The position numbers and the translations under genes are program-made. The notes beneath the pieces were generated by a model that saw only the letters and a program-made list of their open reading frames with translations, did not search any database and was not told the origin of the DNA. Below, in pieces: positions 24,254 through 36,095 of a DNA stretch of 60,000 nucleotides (the stretch's first letter is position 1; the number at the start of each line of letters is the position of its first letter). Location: positions 11,754,001-11,814,000 of the forward strand of contig WPIO01000008.1 of assembly GCA_009760855.2 (NCBI GenBank), in the 5' to 3' direction. This DNA comes from Cristatella mucedo (taxonomy: Eukaryota; Bryozoa; Phylactolaemata; Cristatellidae).

Positions 24254-24415
24254 CTAGCTGATTAAACAGCCTCTTTTTATATAGCGACAGAAGAGCCTTT
24301 ACGGCTATCACCACCGCTTGCAGTGGCGATAAAGAACCACTCACCGCAGGAATCGAACCCACGACCTTGGGACTGAGGTCGTGAAAGCAACCGCCTTACC
24401 TAGTGTGCCATCACG
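24254..24415 (-). mobile_element. tRNA-derived SINE, full-length copy
   Basis: Minus-strand copy with all family parts: 'ctagctgattaaacagcc' 3' end, body, box B complement (ggaatcgaaccc at 24350-24361), the paired segments of the hairpin flanking the loop (cacgacctt / gaggtcgtg at 24359-24383), and the A-box side 'ccgccttacctagtgtgcca'. Immediately upstream on the same strand is a LINE 3' end, so again the SINE lies behind a LINE. Confidence 0.9.
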
Positions 24416-24417
24416 GC

Positions 24418-24635
24418 TGACCGCATACTTTACACATGCGGTAAAGGAAGCATGTCAGTTTGTTTTTTAACATGCACAATTTGAGAAAAACTGGCATCCA
24501 AGGACAATTCACTCGGACTGAGTAAATGGTGTTAGGAACATTCGCGTTGTACCTTCTTTTTTGAGTGTTGTCAAACAACAAGATATCGTGACGTTCAAGT
24601 CGGTATTGAGTTCCGGGCTTAGGAAGCATAGCGAC
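24418..24635 (-). mobile_element. LINE family A, short 3' copy
   Basis: The minus-strand DNA from 24629 follows the 'atgctcccaaagcctggag' block of family A, then the 3' UTR ('attgtgcatgtta', 'catgcttcctttaccgcatg'). The frame is broken. It ends where the SINE begins; the terminal hairpin is lost. Confidence 0.7.
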
Positions 24636-25049
24636 TGAAGGCTCGGTGTCTAAGCGATTTGAGTGACAAGTGACAAGGTAGTGACAAGTTCGCTTGTTAC
24701 ACTGGTCTGATTATGAAGATGCTTTGGAAGATTATTAGCGGCTTCTGATTTAATTATAACAGTTGGGATACGTCATAACCTACGGTGTACACCTTATTAA
24801 AGGGCCATTTCAAGTGACCTGCTGGTCGGCTGTACTGAGGGCGTCGAACTAGTGAGCTGCACCCTATGGGCGGAAAAGTTTAAGGTTCGACCTTTCGCTT
24901 ACAAAACCACGTTAAATCTCCGCTGGGGCTCCGGCCCCACAGCTCTCCTTCCAGCTCTCACTAGGCCCTATCGGCAGCAAAGTGGCTGGGTAATACATCG
25001 TAATCGCAAAATAGTAAGCACACACACACTAGGGTAAAAAGGAAGTCTC
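24636..25049. other. Unique flank before the composition switch
   Basis: No gene-like features. Composition changes sharply at about 25050. Confidence 0.4.
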
Positions 25050-25687
25050 GTCCTGGCTAAGCTTGTTGAAGCGAGTTTTCTCAGCGTCCACGCCCCTGCT
25101 CCGAACACGAACAAGTGGCGACGGCTCTAGCGCCGCTGTCGCGCCGGGGTAGAGCGCCGTGAGGGCCAACCTCCTCCGAAGACACCACTCCCCCCCCTCC
25201 GCCGCCGCCGGCCACTGGCAATGGCAGCTCTGACCGTCCGCGGCTCTAGCAAAGAGGCCGGCTGGGGCGGCGGCTGACTTGCCTGCAAGAGCGTGGCTAC
25301 ACAGCGCCCAGACTGCCAGGGGAGGACAGCTCGGCCAGATTACGAGACCGGCGTGCGATCGCGGACTGCGCCGAAGAGAAACGATGCGACACGCTGTGCG
25401 CATCGCATCCATTTCCGCTCGGCCTGGTGGCGGAAGTCTGTCTGGGCACTAGGGCATCGAGCATCGCTGCGACTCGGCGGAGCGACCGATCGCGTTGCGG
25501 AGCGTCGGCAGCGGGGCGGGGCGCGGCGGGGCTCGGAGCCCGGCGGCGACCGGTTCGAAGTCCGCCCAGAGTAACGAAACGCTGGCGCGATCGCACGAAC
25601 GGCCCCCGGCCCGCTTTAGCTCGAGATTTAAGCTGACCGAAGTGAGCTATCCGGGAAAAAGGTAGACTAGTTAGCGAAGAAGAGATT

Positions 25688-25746
<59 letters not shown>

Positions 25747-27900
25747 AGACGAAACTTGCAAGACGTCTTATTTCTGCCTGTCGTCGTCAGTCCGGCAGTT
25801 CAGCCATCTTACCAAGATCCACGAGCAGCTTCGGCGCAAGCGGCTGCGGCCGACTGAGCGGAAAGAGCGCTCGCTTCGTCGTCGCTCCGCGCTAGGCCAG
25901 CGACGCATTTCGACGACAGCTCTACAACGCCGCCTGGCGAGCGATGCGACACAGCGAGTCGCAGAATGCAACGGCGGCAACTGGCGACGCGCCGAGAATC
26001 GACGATTGCGTCATCGAACGACCCAATCGAAGCGACGTGCCCGCCGAGTTCGCTCAACTCCAAACTCATAAGCACGTTTCCCGTCCGATGGCTGCGACGG
26101 AGTGCGCACGAAGCGGTCGACGGAGAGGCGCGACGCCGCGACAGCGTTGCCGCGGCGTCGCGACGCCCTCGTCGCTCGTCACCCCCCCTGGCCCGCTCGA
26201 CGGGACTGACGGAGTCGAGTGCGTTTGCTGCGCCCTAGAGACCAGATAGCATCTCGCGGCGCGCTGCCGCCGCCGGCGGTAGCCGGTTGCGTGCGACTAA
26301 CTGATGGACTCGCGGTCGATGATTTATCCTCGATTTCGCATGCAACATCTCTCATCGCGAAACGCTCTCCGGGTCGCCAATTCGCCGATGCGCTCGCGTG
26401 GTGATGTCGCTTCTTTGCGCTTCATCCCCACCCGGCTTTATCTCGAGCGAGCGAGTCAAAGGAGACATGCCGGGCTCGGCTAACGGCACGAAGATCTGAG
26501 AGATCTTTCGGATAGCAGCGGCCGGCTCGAGCGTTCGATTAGCATAATCCGGTTGGCTGGGCGCCGCTTTAGGGGGGGGGCGCTGTTAGCTACTACGTGC
26601 CGTCGGCGGCTACTTTATTCCGTCTGCGCCGGCTCGCTTTGGCTCAGCGCTCCTCCGCGCCCGGGCGCGAGGCGACGAGCGCTCGCCGGCAGCCATCTTG
26701 GCGCGCGACGACCTCTAGGTTTGCGAAACGCGCTTTTGGCGCTTGCTGCCGCCGTCTGAGTGCACCCGGAAGGCCAAAGCCCTTCCGACGGCCGTCGACG
26801 CTGGCCTCTTCCCCGCTGCCTCCGCCGCAGAACGGTCACTGCCTGTCGCCCTTTGTTCAATTTTTTCGCAGCTTCTGCCCACGTTGCTGGTCACTCGCTC
26901 GCGTACCCGACGAGTGGCGACGAGCGCTCGCTCAAAGTCGGAGCGCCGCTCAAGCCTGCGCCACCGGCGCCGCGGCCGCTCGATCGACCGCGACTCGGTG
27001 GCGAACGCCACGTCGGCACTTCCGCGCAGCGGGCGACTCCATCGACGGCCAGCCATCGACTTACTTCCTCCGAGACGACTCGCAGACGCACGCAGCGTCG
27101 TCGGCTGCCGCGGCGCCGGGCGGCGCGCAGATCGGGCCGCATAAACTTTAATCGTCCGTCTCAATTAGATTAATAAAGGAGTCACTTTTGTTGGTAAGCA
27201 GACGCTCGTCTACCGCTTGCGCGCGCCCGCCGCAGCGAAGTAAAAGATATTGACCCCGATCTGCGCAAAAAGCAGACGCGGCGGCTGCGGCTGCGGCGCC
27301 GGCAGCGGCGCCGCGGTTCCCTGAGCGCCTGACCAGACCACGTCCGCTCCGCCGCCACCCACCAGTCGCAATAAAGAGCGCCGAGCCGGTCGACGGAGCG
27401 GCGGGCGACGGAGGCGCGCCATTTTGAGACAAGCCAGCTGACCCGCTTGCGCGATCCCAAGCGGCGCAGGCCTTAGCGGGCGGCGATCCGATCCGGCGAG
27501 CAGGTGGCGCGGGAAGAATCGCGGGGCGAAGCGCGAGGCAGGCAGCGGCGATGCTGGCAGGTACTCGCCGCACCCAGCAGTCGGACTTGCGGGTGGGGTG
27601 AGGTGGATAGGAGAAGGACGCCCACAGCCTGCGACATAATTTGGGCCATCTCGGCGGCAACTTCGGCTCGAGCGGTCGTCCCTCGGGCGCCCAGGCGCTC
27701 GAGACCAACGACGCTGATGGCAGCGCCACATTAATCGGCGCGGCGGCGCACCGCGTCGGTCGGCGCGATCTTAATCGATGCGCGGGTCGTCGACCGGTCA
27801 AGAGATCGGCTGCGCGTTCGTAGGAGCGAGGCCGACCGGCGGTGGCCGGTAGGTCGGGAGGGCTTGCGGTTTCGACGCTCGTGCCAACACCGGTCCGACC
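25050..27900. other. GC/CpG-rich block 1
   Basis: Very CpG-dense sequence. Many overlapping open frames on both strands (up to 217 codons at 27801-27148, minus) are rich in Arg, Ala, Ser and Pro. None contains a domain I recognise, and their overlap in up to five frames fits low stop density, not coding. An AAGATGGC-type motif occurs at 25803-25810 and 26693-26700 (minus), which two-strand chance could explain. It could include a promoter or 5' UTR, but I cannot show it. Confidence 0.5.
25689..25745 (+). repeat. (CT)n microsatellite
   Basis: Pure CT run inside GC-rich block 1. Confidence 0.97.
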
Positions 27901-28127
27901 GTTTTGTTATTGCCGCACGTTATTGCCGTTATACCTGGCGGTCATACAATTTCGGTGTTTGAGCTTTAGCGTTTAACCCTTCTTAATGTTTTTAATAATG
28001 ACAATGTGATCTTTTTTTTACAGCGCCACTAGAACTAAATCGTATTCTAGACGATTCACATAAGCTGAAAAGGAATAATAATAACTGATCGTGCACAACA
28101 ACATAAGAAAAAGTAGAGCTTTTGGTC

Positions 28128-28265
28128 AACTGATTCAACGGCCTCGTGTACCTGGCGGCAGAAAAGAATTTTCAGCCAGCTTGCCGGTGCATTGAAGAGT
28201 TGCCTTCTGCAAGACCAGAACCCGCGACCTGGATCTCGAGGTACGAGTACTTCGCCGCTGGATTA
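28128..28265 (-). mobile_element. Probable tRNA-derived SINE, highly eroded
   Basis: Reverse-complement order fits the family: 'gattcaacggcctcgtgtac', then 'cagaacccgcgacctgga' in the box B region (28215-28235), then a remnant of the A-box side. Many changes. Confidence 0.4.
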
Positions 28266-28979
28266 AGACCCGGAACGCACAGCTCTCACACCGAAACCCG
28301 GTTCGGTGCTGAGGCCCTCGGTCCCGAGGTTGCTGACGCAAATGCAAGCAAGATCGTGGAAGTTTGTCCCTGTGTCAAGGTGGGGAAGGTGGGAGGCGCT
28401 CTTCGACGACCAGTGCTGCTTCAGAAGCCCCTAAAGGTGACGTCGCGTAAGCTTCCGGTGCCCTACGCTGTTCTTTCAGAAGTTCGTCCGCCTCGGAAAA
28501 TTCCGGATTCAGTTCAGGAACACGGACGTCCCTTCCTGAAGGCCCTAATCTAACTGCTGATAGTAACGACAAATCAGCGCCAATTGGCGATACTTCAGCC
28601 TCTGGGGTTCTAACTGAGGCATAAGTTAAAATCGGAAGATTTGCAGGAGAGTCGCAGGATGCAGGATCGGAAGACTTGCAGACTTGCCTCTGCAAGAGTC
28701 CGAGTCGCCTCCGTTTAAGTAACATAGATCAGATTGAGTGGCAGCAGAAATTAGAACATTCTCCTTACCAAAGCAGCAATGCTCTCAAGCGGAAGTCTGC
28801 TGGTTTCCGCTAAGCAATTACCATGCTCAGAATAGAATAGTGCCTACTTTTGAGGATTCGCATGGACATAGTCTTTCCTCTGGATTAACCCGAGATAATT
28901 TTCTTCTGGCACGTCGTACGGCAATTTTTACTTAGTCTCTGCGCCCTGTGCACCGCGGCCGTAAAAGGCCATTAAGCTG
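28266..28979. other. No recognisable feature
   Basis: A 135-codon plus-strand open frame (28146-28553) starts in the eroded SINE and shows no domain. Nothing else seen. Confidence 0.4.
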
Positions 28980-29565
28980 GAAATGAATATGATTGCAAAG
29001 CGCGTCAACGAGTTGCAGATATTCAGCTGCGTATCTTCTTTGCTGAAGGAGCAACGATGGCTTCAGGTCGATCAATGGATACAGAAAAGAGTTTTAGCCA
29101 TGACCCACAAGGCCCGCCATGGCTAGGCTTATTCATACCTCACTAAACTCTGGCATCAGCTTCAGCCTCCTCGTAACCTCAGGTCTTCTTTGAACATTAC
29201 ATCGGCTGACGATTTCCTCGCTTACACACTGCTGGTGACAGAAGGTTTTGCTCTGCAGGTCCCAAACCGTGTAACTTTATTGCACGATTCTCGCGCAATG
29301 AACTCTCCTTTCCTGCTACAGACTGCTGGACATCCTTTTCAGCCATACTAAGCCACTACACTACTTTTATGCTTCTTACAGCCTTAACTGCCACCCGACT
29401 GACTCAATTGTGCTTCTCACTTTCTCTTTATTGCGTGAGATGCAGTCTGTTTGTTGCTTTATGCTCCTCGAAAGTGGCTTAGGCTTCGAGTGCTTTGTAG
29501 AAACTCTCCTGAATTTAGTCCGTGCGGCTTTGGGGAGTTACAGACAGAAATAAATCACTGCTGCA
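28980..29565 (+). mobile_element. LINE family B, degenerate 3' end
   Basis: At 29040-29200 one frame reads KEQRWLQVDQWIQKRVLAMT, then HKARHG and AYSYLTKL, matching the 'L.WL......I..K.L.L..KA.HG.AP.YL..L' block of CR1/L2-type ORF2. From 29250 it aligns with the copy at 165-507 and ends at 29560 with the shared 'gagttacagac' terminus and 'gaaataaatc', without the ATTAC tail. Frame broken; dead copy. Confidence 0.7.
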
Positions 29566-30332
29566 GTTGCCATAATGCATTTTGCCGATTTTCCGTAGGC
29601 CGGCTTAGTTCTTATATTAGATGCAGCAAGACGGAAGGTCACGTGTGGTTTACATCATATCCTCATAGCCATTGTGAGGTTTGTGAGTGCTGGTCGTTGC
29701 ATACGCTAGAATACCTTACGGTTGAGGTGGTGGTTTATTTAAACACACAACAAGCCACGTAGAAGTTAGTGGCCATGCTGACCGATCATAGTCCGGAGAG
29801 TATGACAGTTATTAATTGGACCCGCTGTTTTTCTGGCTGAAGTTTGCATGTGTCCAGCGAGCCCAAAGCATTCGAAGCGCACTATCTCGCGCCTGCCCTT
29901 GCCACGTCCGTTTTGTAACTTACAGGGTGATACGCTGTCACCCACTCACCGCGATTATACGCGAACATTCTTCAAGAAAATGCTAATGCTGTGGCGCTTC
30001 GTCAAGGGTGGCGGTAACATTCGCGAGAGGCTCTGTCGCTCGGAGAAAGAGCTGCTTGGTCCTCCGTTTACGTCTCCATTCAGCGCCAGAGGGCGCTTTG
30101 CAGCTGGCGAGTGCTACCGGTCGCACTCTTGACTCCAGAGTCTCAGTCAAACTCTCTGCTCACCATATTTGCTCTCATTCCTAGTTGGAATGACTTTTTA
30201 GTGGAGCTTGATACCAGAAACCCAGGAGTGGAGGCCATGCCAAACCCAGGGGCAGTAAGACTATGCTCTCTACAAATCGGGCCAGCACAGCCGTGCGAGA
30301 TGAAGTAGAACGAGACTGGAGGAGAAAGAAGA
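29566..30332. other. No recognisable feature
   Basis: Short open frames only (for example 29848-30132, plus) without domain resemblance. Confidence 0.4.
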
Positions 30333-30401
30333 ACCTGCTAGCCTCGGAATTGGAGCTCACGACCTCTGACACGGTCACGAAGGCGACTGAGGTAACGGAG
30401 C
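30333..30401 (-). mobile_element. tRNA-like SINE head
   Basis: Reverse complement gives 'ggtcgtgagctccaattcc' (box B-like) with an A-box-like 'ccgttacctcagtcgcc' upstream. No body of its own; it directly joins another SINE copy. Confidence 0.45.
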
Positions 30402-30562
30402 GGCTGATCCAAAAGCCTCAAGCCTCATTTATTCATCGGCAGAATGGCCGTGATTGCTATCACCCATCTAGCAGCAAGCAATACAAGACTTTCTGCTTCA
30501 GGATAGCGACCCACGATCAGGGTTGTGAAGAGCGAGTATCTATCTTACCCCTCAGCTAAATC
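30402..30562 (-). mobile_element. tRNA-derived SINE, diverged copy
   Basis: Minus-strand family copy: 'gctgatccaaaagcctcaag', 'ggccgtgattgctatcaccc' (body), 'gatagcgacccacgatcagg' (T-arm side), 'ttacccctcagc' (A-box side). Confidence 0.65.
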
Positions 30563-31898
30563 CCAGGGGCGATCGTGGCCTGTCCCCTTGCTTCTATTGA
30601 TCCTCGAGGCAAAGGTAACATGCATCACGTGTGACCCATTGACCTCACTCGTTCGAGCACGCACAGCTAAATAGGCACGCGTGCGGGGACACGCCATACA
30701 CGTTCACAAATGCACTCACATGCATGCACACACACTCGAAACTGTCTCAACGCTCGAGATTTAATAAAAAAGGCCACTTGCACTTACTTATGAGCTCACT
30801 TGAGGCATTGACATGCTTATACCCAGGCGGGTCTGCTGTGTGCTTTCTAGAGAGAGCGTGAGAGAGAGAGATTAGGAAAAAGTACGCACTACTCTATATC
30901 ACGTCTAGCACACGACTTTCAAGGCCACCGACAAAACTGTAGCTAACACGTCCGCGCTCGTATGCCTTCTGCAGTTTGCCTGCAGACTTGCAGCCAAGCT
31001 TGCATGCATCCAGCTAGTGCATCAAGACCGGCCAGATTGGCTGGCCAGACTGGCACAGCCAGCAGAAGAGCTTGGCCCCAAGGCTAAGGTCATTGCAGAG
31101 CAGGCACAAAGCAGAGCTGGAACCAAAGCTAATGCTCACTACCGAGTATATGCGGCAGATGCCTGTTGGGAAACGTGTTCTTCAAGCATCCCATCTACCC
31201 CTTTACCAGCCTGGTGTTAAAGAATGACCCAAATATTTTGGACGATTCTCTTTCCTTTTGCGTGACAACATAACAGCAATGATATCAAGACAGTGATTCT
31301 GAACATATTATAGCTTATTGCAAGTATAGTCTTTACCGACGCTTCCCTAATTTCACAACAGAACAAGCTATTAGGCAATTTAATAGCTCCGTACAGCTGT
31401 AAATTAGTATCTAGGTATAAAATGTAAGGCAAATAATATACTTTCGATGCGATGCTCAGAGATGACTCTTTTGAAACCTACATTCTGGCCTACCTATGTG
31501 GTTGAAATGTGATCGACGATGAAAACAAACGCGGAGGGGCCTTCAACAACAAACAGCGTGCAGCCGCTCTCCCCTGCGCTCGATGCTGATCAATTGCTGG
31601 TATTTTAGATCGAGCCCCTAAATTCATGTACACCCCGATTCACTTGAGACTAGCACCGGCTCGATCTGCAGCACCTGTCAGATCGAACAGCGGCGAGGGA
31701 TCCTCGGGCTTGCTCTGCGAATGCAAGGGGAGGCGATTCCCGAGCGAATACTCTCGAAAAATAGAGCAGCCAGAGGGACAGGAAACGGCGGTCGATCAGC
31801 CAAGAAGCAACAACTCGAGCGCACGAGCCGGCAGAGTCGTGCCGCTTCCACGAGCAAATCTACTGGAACGGTGCCGTCATTCGCTTGGCGGCGCCATC
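30563..31898. other. No recognisable gene
   Basis: Small GA-rich patch at 30848-30871. Plus-strand open frames at 31017-31220 and 31626-32045 have no recognised domains. Confidence 0.4.
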
Positions 31899-31962
31899 AG
31901 CCAAGAGGCTCGTGTACGCCAGGCGGCGCTCCCAGCCAGGAGGCTCGTGTACGCCAGGCGCA
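31899..31962 (+). repeat. 35-bp tandem duplication
   Basis: The segment containing 'aggctcgtgtacgccaggcg' occurs at 31901 and again at 31936, with indels between. Confidence 0.85.
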
Positions 31963-32640
31963 CATTTAATCGCCTCGGGGATTGCAAGCCTCGAACCAGC
32001 TCAAAATCGCTGAATGAGATTAAAGCTACGGGCACGTGCGCATGAGTCTTGGCGCTCCCGCAGACCTAATTTTTTTTTCGCCTTGGGCCATAGCTAGTCA
32101 GCCACCTATGGTGAGGCTGGTGGGGCTAGCATCTTCGCCGCCATCACTGCGGCGGGCGCGCCGCTGCTGAAGCTTGGCTTGACGCAGTATGAACCCACCG
32201 GGGCAGCTTCTGCCTCGTTAGAGGTAGCTCGATTACAAGCGGTTGTCACTCTGGTTCCAACTGCTCGCGTGCAAAAATGGGCGGCTTAGCGACCACCCGA
32301 TATTTCAGTGGGCAGCGTTCACATTTTTATTCTAGCGGATTTACGGATACCGGCATCGCGGCCTCGTCAAACATGCTGAGAGCCGTATTGACGTCGACAT
32401 CCTGCGAACATTCTTACACGCCGGCGAGCTGCTGGATATTTAGCACCCCGCACTATCCAGCTAATCGCACACGAGCGCCAACGTGCGCGGAAAGCGAACC
32501 CGTAGCCGAAGCGTTCGACGACCTTGACCTAGTGCGGCTAGCCGCGGGTGCGGCGTCGCCGGCGTTCAGCCGAAATGTGGGGCGGGCTAGTGGGTTATTC
32601 ATTTAGCAGGAGGGATTGAAACGTTCTTAAGAAACAATTT
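31963..32640. other. No recognisable feature
   Basis: Transition into GC-rich block 2. The 109-codon plus-strand frame at 32277-32606 is unassignable. Confidence 0.4.
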
Positions 32641-34345
32641 CCTCCCGCTACTGTGCCAGTGGAGCCGCACTGTCTCTAGACTTTGGGTAAACGTCCAGCT
32701 CCGCCGACGTCCGTCAGTCGAAGCGGACGAGGCTACAGATGTCGTCAGCGCAGAGGCATCTCGGAGGTGTACCGCTGCTCAGTAGGACGCGGGCGCGGGA
32801 GCTTTGCATACGCGACCGCCGCTCGCCGGAGACGGTTGCGCCGCCTGCCGGTACGCCGCTCCGCTGCGCTCTGCGAAGCCCCGGCAGTAGTGGTGCTTCT
32901 TGCTCTTCACGCCTCCCGATGGAGGAGCGGCGTGCCTCCGCATCGCGCCCAGCAAACTCGGCGCCGGCGAAGGCACCCGGTGGCTAGAGTGGCGTGGTTT
33001 CTCGCGGCGGCGCTCGCGCTGATGCGGCGATATACTCTAACCGTCGTATCGCGCCTTCGCACGAACGGCGCGGCGAGGAGAGAGGCGCGCAACTATTAAT
33101 CGGCGCCCGCCACGGTGTGTGCGGTCGCCTAGGACTGTCGCTTGCCGGGGGAGTGTTTGATGCGTGCCGCTCGCCTTCGACGTGTGGGTGCCGCGGGACG
33201 CTCCAGCGCCGGAGTCGCCAGCGCGTGAGCGCGTTGGAGCGGGCCGATATTAGGCGGTAACTATGCAGAAACGGCGCCGGTCATTAGCCGGTGCGCGCCA
33301 GCTAATGCCGCAACCGGGTCGCAGCCTGCCGCTCGTCGCCATTGCGCCAGGCTAATGGCGCTGCGCGTCGCTGCGGACCCAGTCGGCCAGTGTCGCTCGG
33401 GGACGAGACGGCGATCGAACGCAACCGACCGCCGCGACAGGTGGCGCCGCGCGTCCGCTATTGGCTGCGACCTCGGCCTCGGCAGAGGGTTTGCCGGCGC
33501 ACGGACGCCGAGGCCGGGCGGCGGAATCCCGCAGCCGAAACTGGCAGCCGGCAGCCGCTGCGAAGAGGCGCCTTCGCTTCTCGTAGCCGCCTGTCAGCGA
33601 TCGACGCCGCCGCGACGTGCTCCTCGAGGCGTCCTGCTGCGGTCGGCGCACGCTCCGACTCGGGCGGCGGCGGCGTACGTCCGATTTCGGCGGTACTTGA
33701 GATGGCGCTATTAATCAATGTAACTGCGACCGCGTACCGCAGCGATAGAAGCGCGAACGCTCTCGAGCCGGAGCCAGCGTGTCGCTTCCGGCCGGTTGCG
33801 TGGTGAACGCTTCGACTCGCGCTCCGTCTATCTTCGCGGTCACGAAGCTCCGGGGTTCCTGGCGGCGTGTGCATTCAAATAGATTCAAATCACGACATCT
33901 TACCTCTACGAGGGAGTGCACGGCTTCACGTTCAGCTGCTGTTGCCACTGAGAGTGGCGATGAGGAAGCACCGACCACGCAACTAGAGCCGAGTTGGTCT
34001 GAGCTTTTTTCCTTCCACCGATTCCGAACTTCGGTGCAGATTTGCCCCCTCCTCCTCAAAAGCCGCTGTCCTCGCTCAAAGCACGCATCCGCTCGCGAGA
34101 AGCATTAGCTGCAGAGCGCGAGCGGCGCTGCGGTTCGTCGAGGGAGGGGCAGTTTGCGAGCGGCCGCTGCTACAGGATGAGGGCAAGCGTGCGAAATTTT
34201 GTCCGACGAACCGCGATCGAGGCAGGCTGTCGCGCTGCTTCCGCTTCCGCCTACTTCGCGCGCGCCCGCGCGCGCGCGCGAGCGAGAACCCGCTCGCCGC
34301 AACTCCGCCGATAGGCATGCATCGCTAGTGGCTACCCCTACGGGA
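32641..34345. other. GC/CpG-rich block 2
   Basis: CpG-dense, with overlapping Arg/Ala-rich frames on both strands (up to 154 codons at 33342-33806, plus). No recognised protein, and no strong splice-site or signal-peptide combination seen. Confidence 0.45.
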
Positions 34346-34377
34346 CTTGAGAGCAGCGCACGGCAGCGGAAATCCTC

Positions 34378-34540
34378 GTTTATAATATTACCAATGATGA
34401 TGATAATAATAATGTTTTTTGTACGGCACCCTGAGAGAACTGAGTATCTCTATTCGGTTGCTTTACAGCACGCTGCAAGAGAAGCGACGTTTAAAGAGTT
34501 AATGGCAAGCCAGGTGTCCTGCGTAGGTAGACAAGCACGC
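34378..34540 (-). mobile_element. LINE family A 3' UTR (solo tail)
   Basis: Minus-strand tail: (ATT)n complement at 34393-34411, then 'ccctgagagaactgagtatc', the terminal hairpin loop region, followed by 3' UTR remnant. A very strongly 5'-truncated copy. Confidence 0.75.
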
Positions 34541-35086
34541 AAAAGCACCCAAGTACCATGCAATAGCATATAAAGTTTAAAATTTAGATCAAGACAAAAT
34601 GTTAAATTAAAATTTTAAAAATATTAAAATTAAATTTTGTAATTTGTAATTAAACATTAGTACCGCGAAATAGCATTTAAAAGCACATGAGATTGAGCAG
34701 GCTTGACGTAGAGTGCCGCCGGTTTTTAGCGACGCTCGTTGGCAGCGTGAGCTAAATCGAGCTCAGGCAAGCACTCAAACTGAGGAAAAGAAAAGAACCG
34801 CTCATGCGCGCTACACGGAAACGTTTCGCTCTTGCACTTAGTCATGACGCAGACAGAGTTTTGTCACGAACAAGTGAACTAAGGACGATTCACTATGACA
34901 GAGCGAAGGCTGCGACGAAGTGGTAGGTTGTTAGCATCTTTTGAACATCCTCAAATCGTCCAAGGATGGATGGTGCAATGTCAGTCACAAGTGAGTTACA
35001 CGCTTTTTTGGGAGCATCGTATCCGAAGGCACGGTATTCCAAGAGATTTGACGTGATAACGAGGGGCGCAGCCAATCGATTCGCCC
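34541..35086. other. No recognisable feature
   Basis: AT-rich at 34560-34680, otherwise ordinary. No gene-like frame. Confidence 0.4.
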
Positions 35087-35225
35087 CGCTGGTTTGGCCC
35101 AGTGGTTAAGGTGCTCGCCCCGATCAAGGTCTGGCCGAGGTCGTGGGCTCGAGCCCCGTGGCGTATGTGAAGCACCTGAATAGAGATTAAGTTCGCTTAG
35201 GGCGCTATACAAATGAATTATATTC
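35087..35225 (+). mobile_element. Chimeric SINE: tRNA head with LINE 3' tail
   Basis: The head has an A-box (TGGCCCAGTGGTTAAGG) and a box B (GGCTCGAGCCC at about 35148-35158) at tRNA spacing. It joins directly to 'gaatagagattaagttcgct' and 'agggcgctatacaaatgaat', the terminal hairpin region of family A LINEs. The stem is partly preserved (aagcacc / gggcgct). This fits the known arrangement in which a SINE borrows the 3' recognition end of its partner LINE. It interrupts a minus-strand LINE copy. Confidence 0.8.
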
Positions 35226-35570
35226 GATTCAGAAGATCGGGTGGTGCGAAGGCGAAGCGCACTTATGGGAAACGAGTAGGTAGGCCCCTTGAAAGGAGGT
35301 GCGCACAGGTGAGTGACAGGATCTTGAAGTTGGTACGCTGCATGATAGGTAGCCAATGAACATTGTTGAGCAGTGATGCAATGTGGCAGCGACGGGGTTT
35401 ACGATAGATACGCCTAGCTACCGAGCTGTACACCAACTGTCAGCAAATTATTTTACGAGCAGGGGGACCTACAAGTAGTGAGTTATAGAGTTCTATTCGG
35501 GATGTCACGAATTTATGAAGCAGCTTGAACAAGCATGCATTTTTGCAATGCCGCACCAGTGAAAGTAGGC
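35226..35570 (-). mobile_element. LINE family A-like copy, interrupted
   Basis: The minus-strand frame reads HWLPIMQRTNFKILSLT, then 'GPTYSFPIS' and 'RTTRSSES', matching the 'HW.PVKQRI.FK.L.LT......AP.YLS....' block. Further upstream (35480-35540) the DNA matches 'tttatga.atc', 'cgtgacatccc' and similar family A sequence. The SINE at 35087-35225 lies at its 3' side. Confidence 0.75.
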
Positions 35571-36095
35571 ACGCTTGACTGCGGAGCTGATGTGTTCGTC
35601 TACAGAGAAGCCATTTTGGAAGAGGATTCTCGTGTAGATTCCGTTCGTAATCTACACGAGAAATGCTGGCCTAGCCGATTTGGAGAGAAAGGCTTTGCTG
35701 TTTCTGGGTAACACTTGGTTTGCTCACAATTACTAAACCACTTTTTTCTTCATTCAATTATTCCAATATTGTTCTGCAATCTAAGTGCAAATGTCAGCAA
35801 TACCTGCTGCAAGGGAGCTGGGAGAGTCAGAGATGCTGGAAGGATCCATGCACAAGTGTCGCCTGCATGAGATGAAAGCCTAGATTGTGCTCGGCGATCG
35901 CATCGGCAAGCGGAAGAGTATCGGTTGCAAAAACCGAAATGGGCTTAAAAGAATCCCTGGGGACACCCCGCAGTTCAAAGGCTCGCTGGATGACCAGTAC
36001 CCAAGCACGTCTACTCTCGTTTTCGCGAGGCTGACCGCTGATGTCATCGTCGAATCGTCGTCGCAGCCAAAGCAAACACGGGTGGGGCTCGAACA
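35571..36095. other. No recognisable gene; holds a perfect hairpin
   Basis: Unique-looking sequence with a 14-bp perfect inverted repeat at 35627-35662. No coding resemblance. Confidence 0.4.
35627..35662. other. 14-bp perfect inverted repeat
   Basis: TTCTCGTGTAGATT at 35627-35640 pairs exactly with AATCTACACGAGAA at 35649-35662 across an 8-nt loop. No T-run follows and no protein gene adjoins. Function unknown. Confidence 0.85.

Noticed and set aside
25803-26700. Cluster of AAGATGGC (YY1-like) motifs in block 1
   Set aside because: An 8-base motif is expected about twice by chance on both strands of 60 kb; only the longer match at 52000 was kept.
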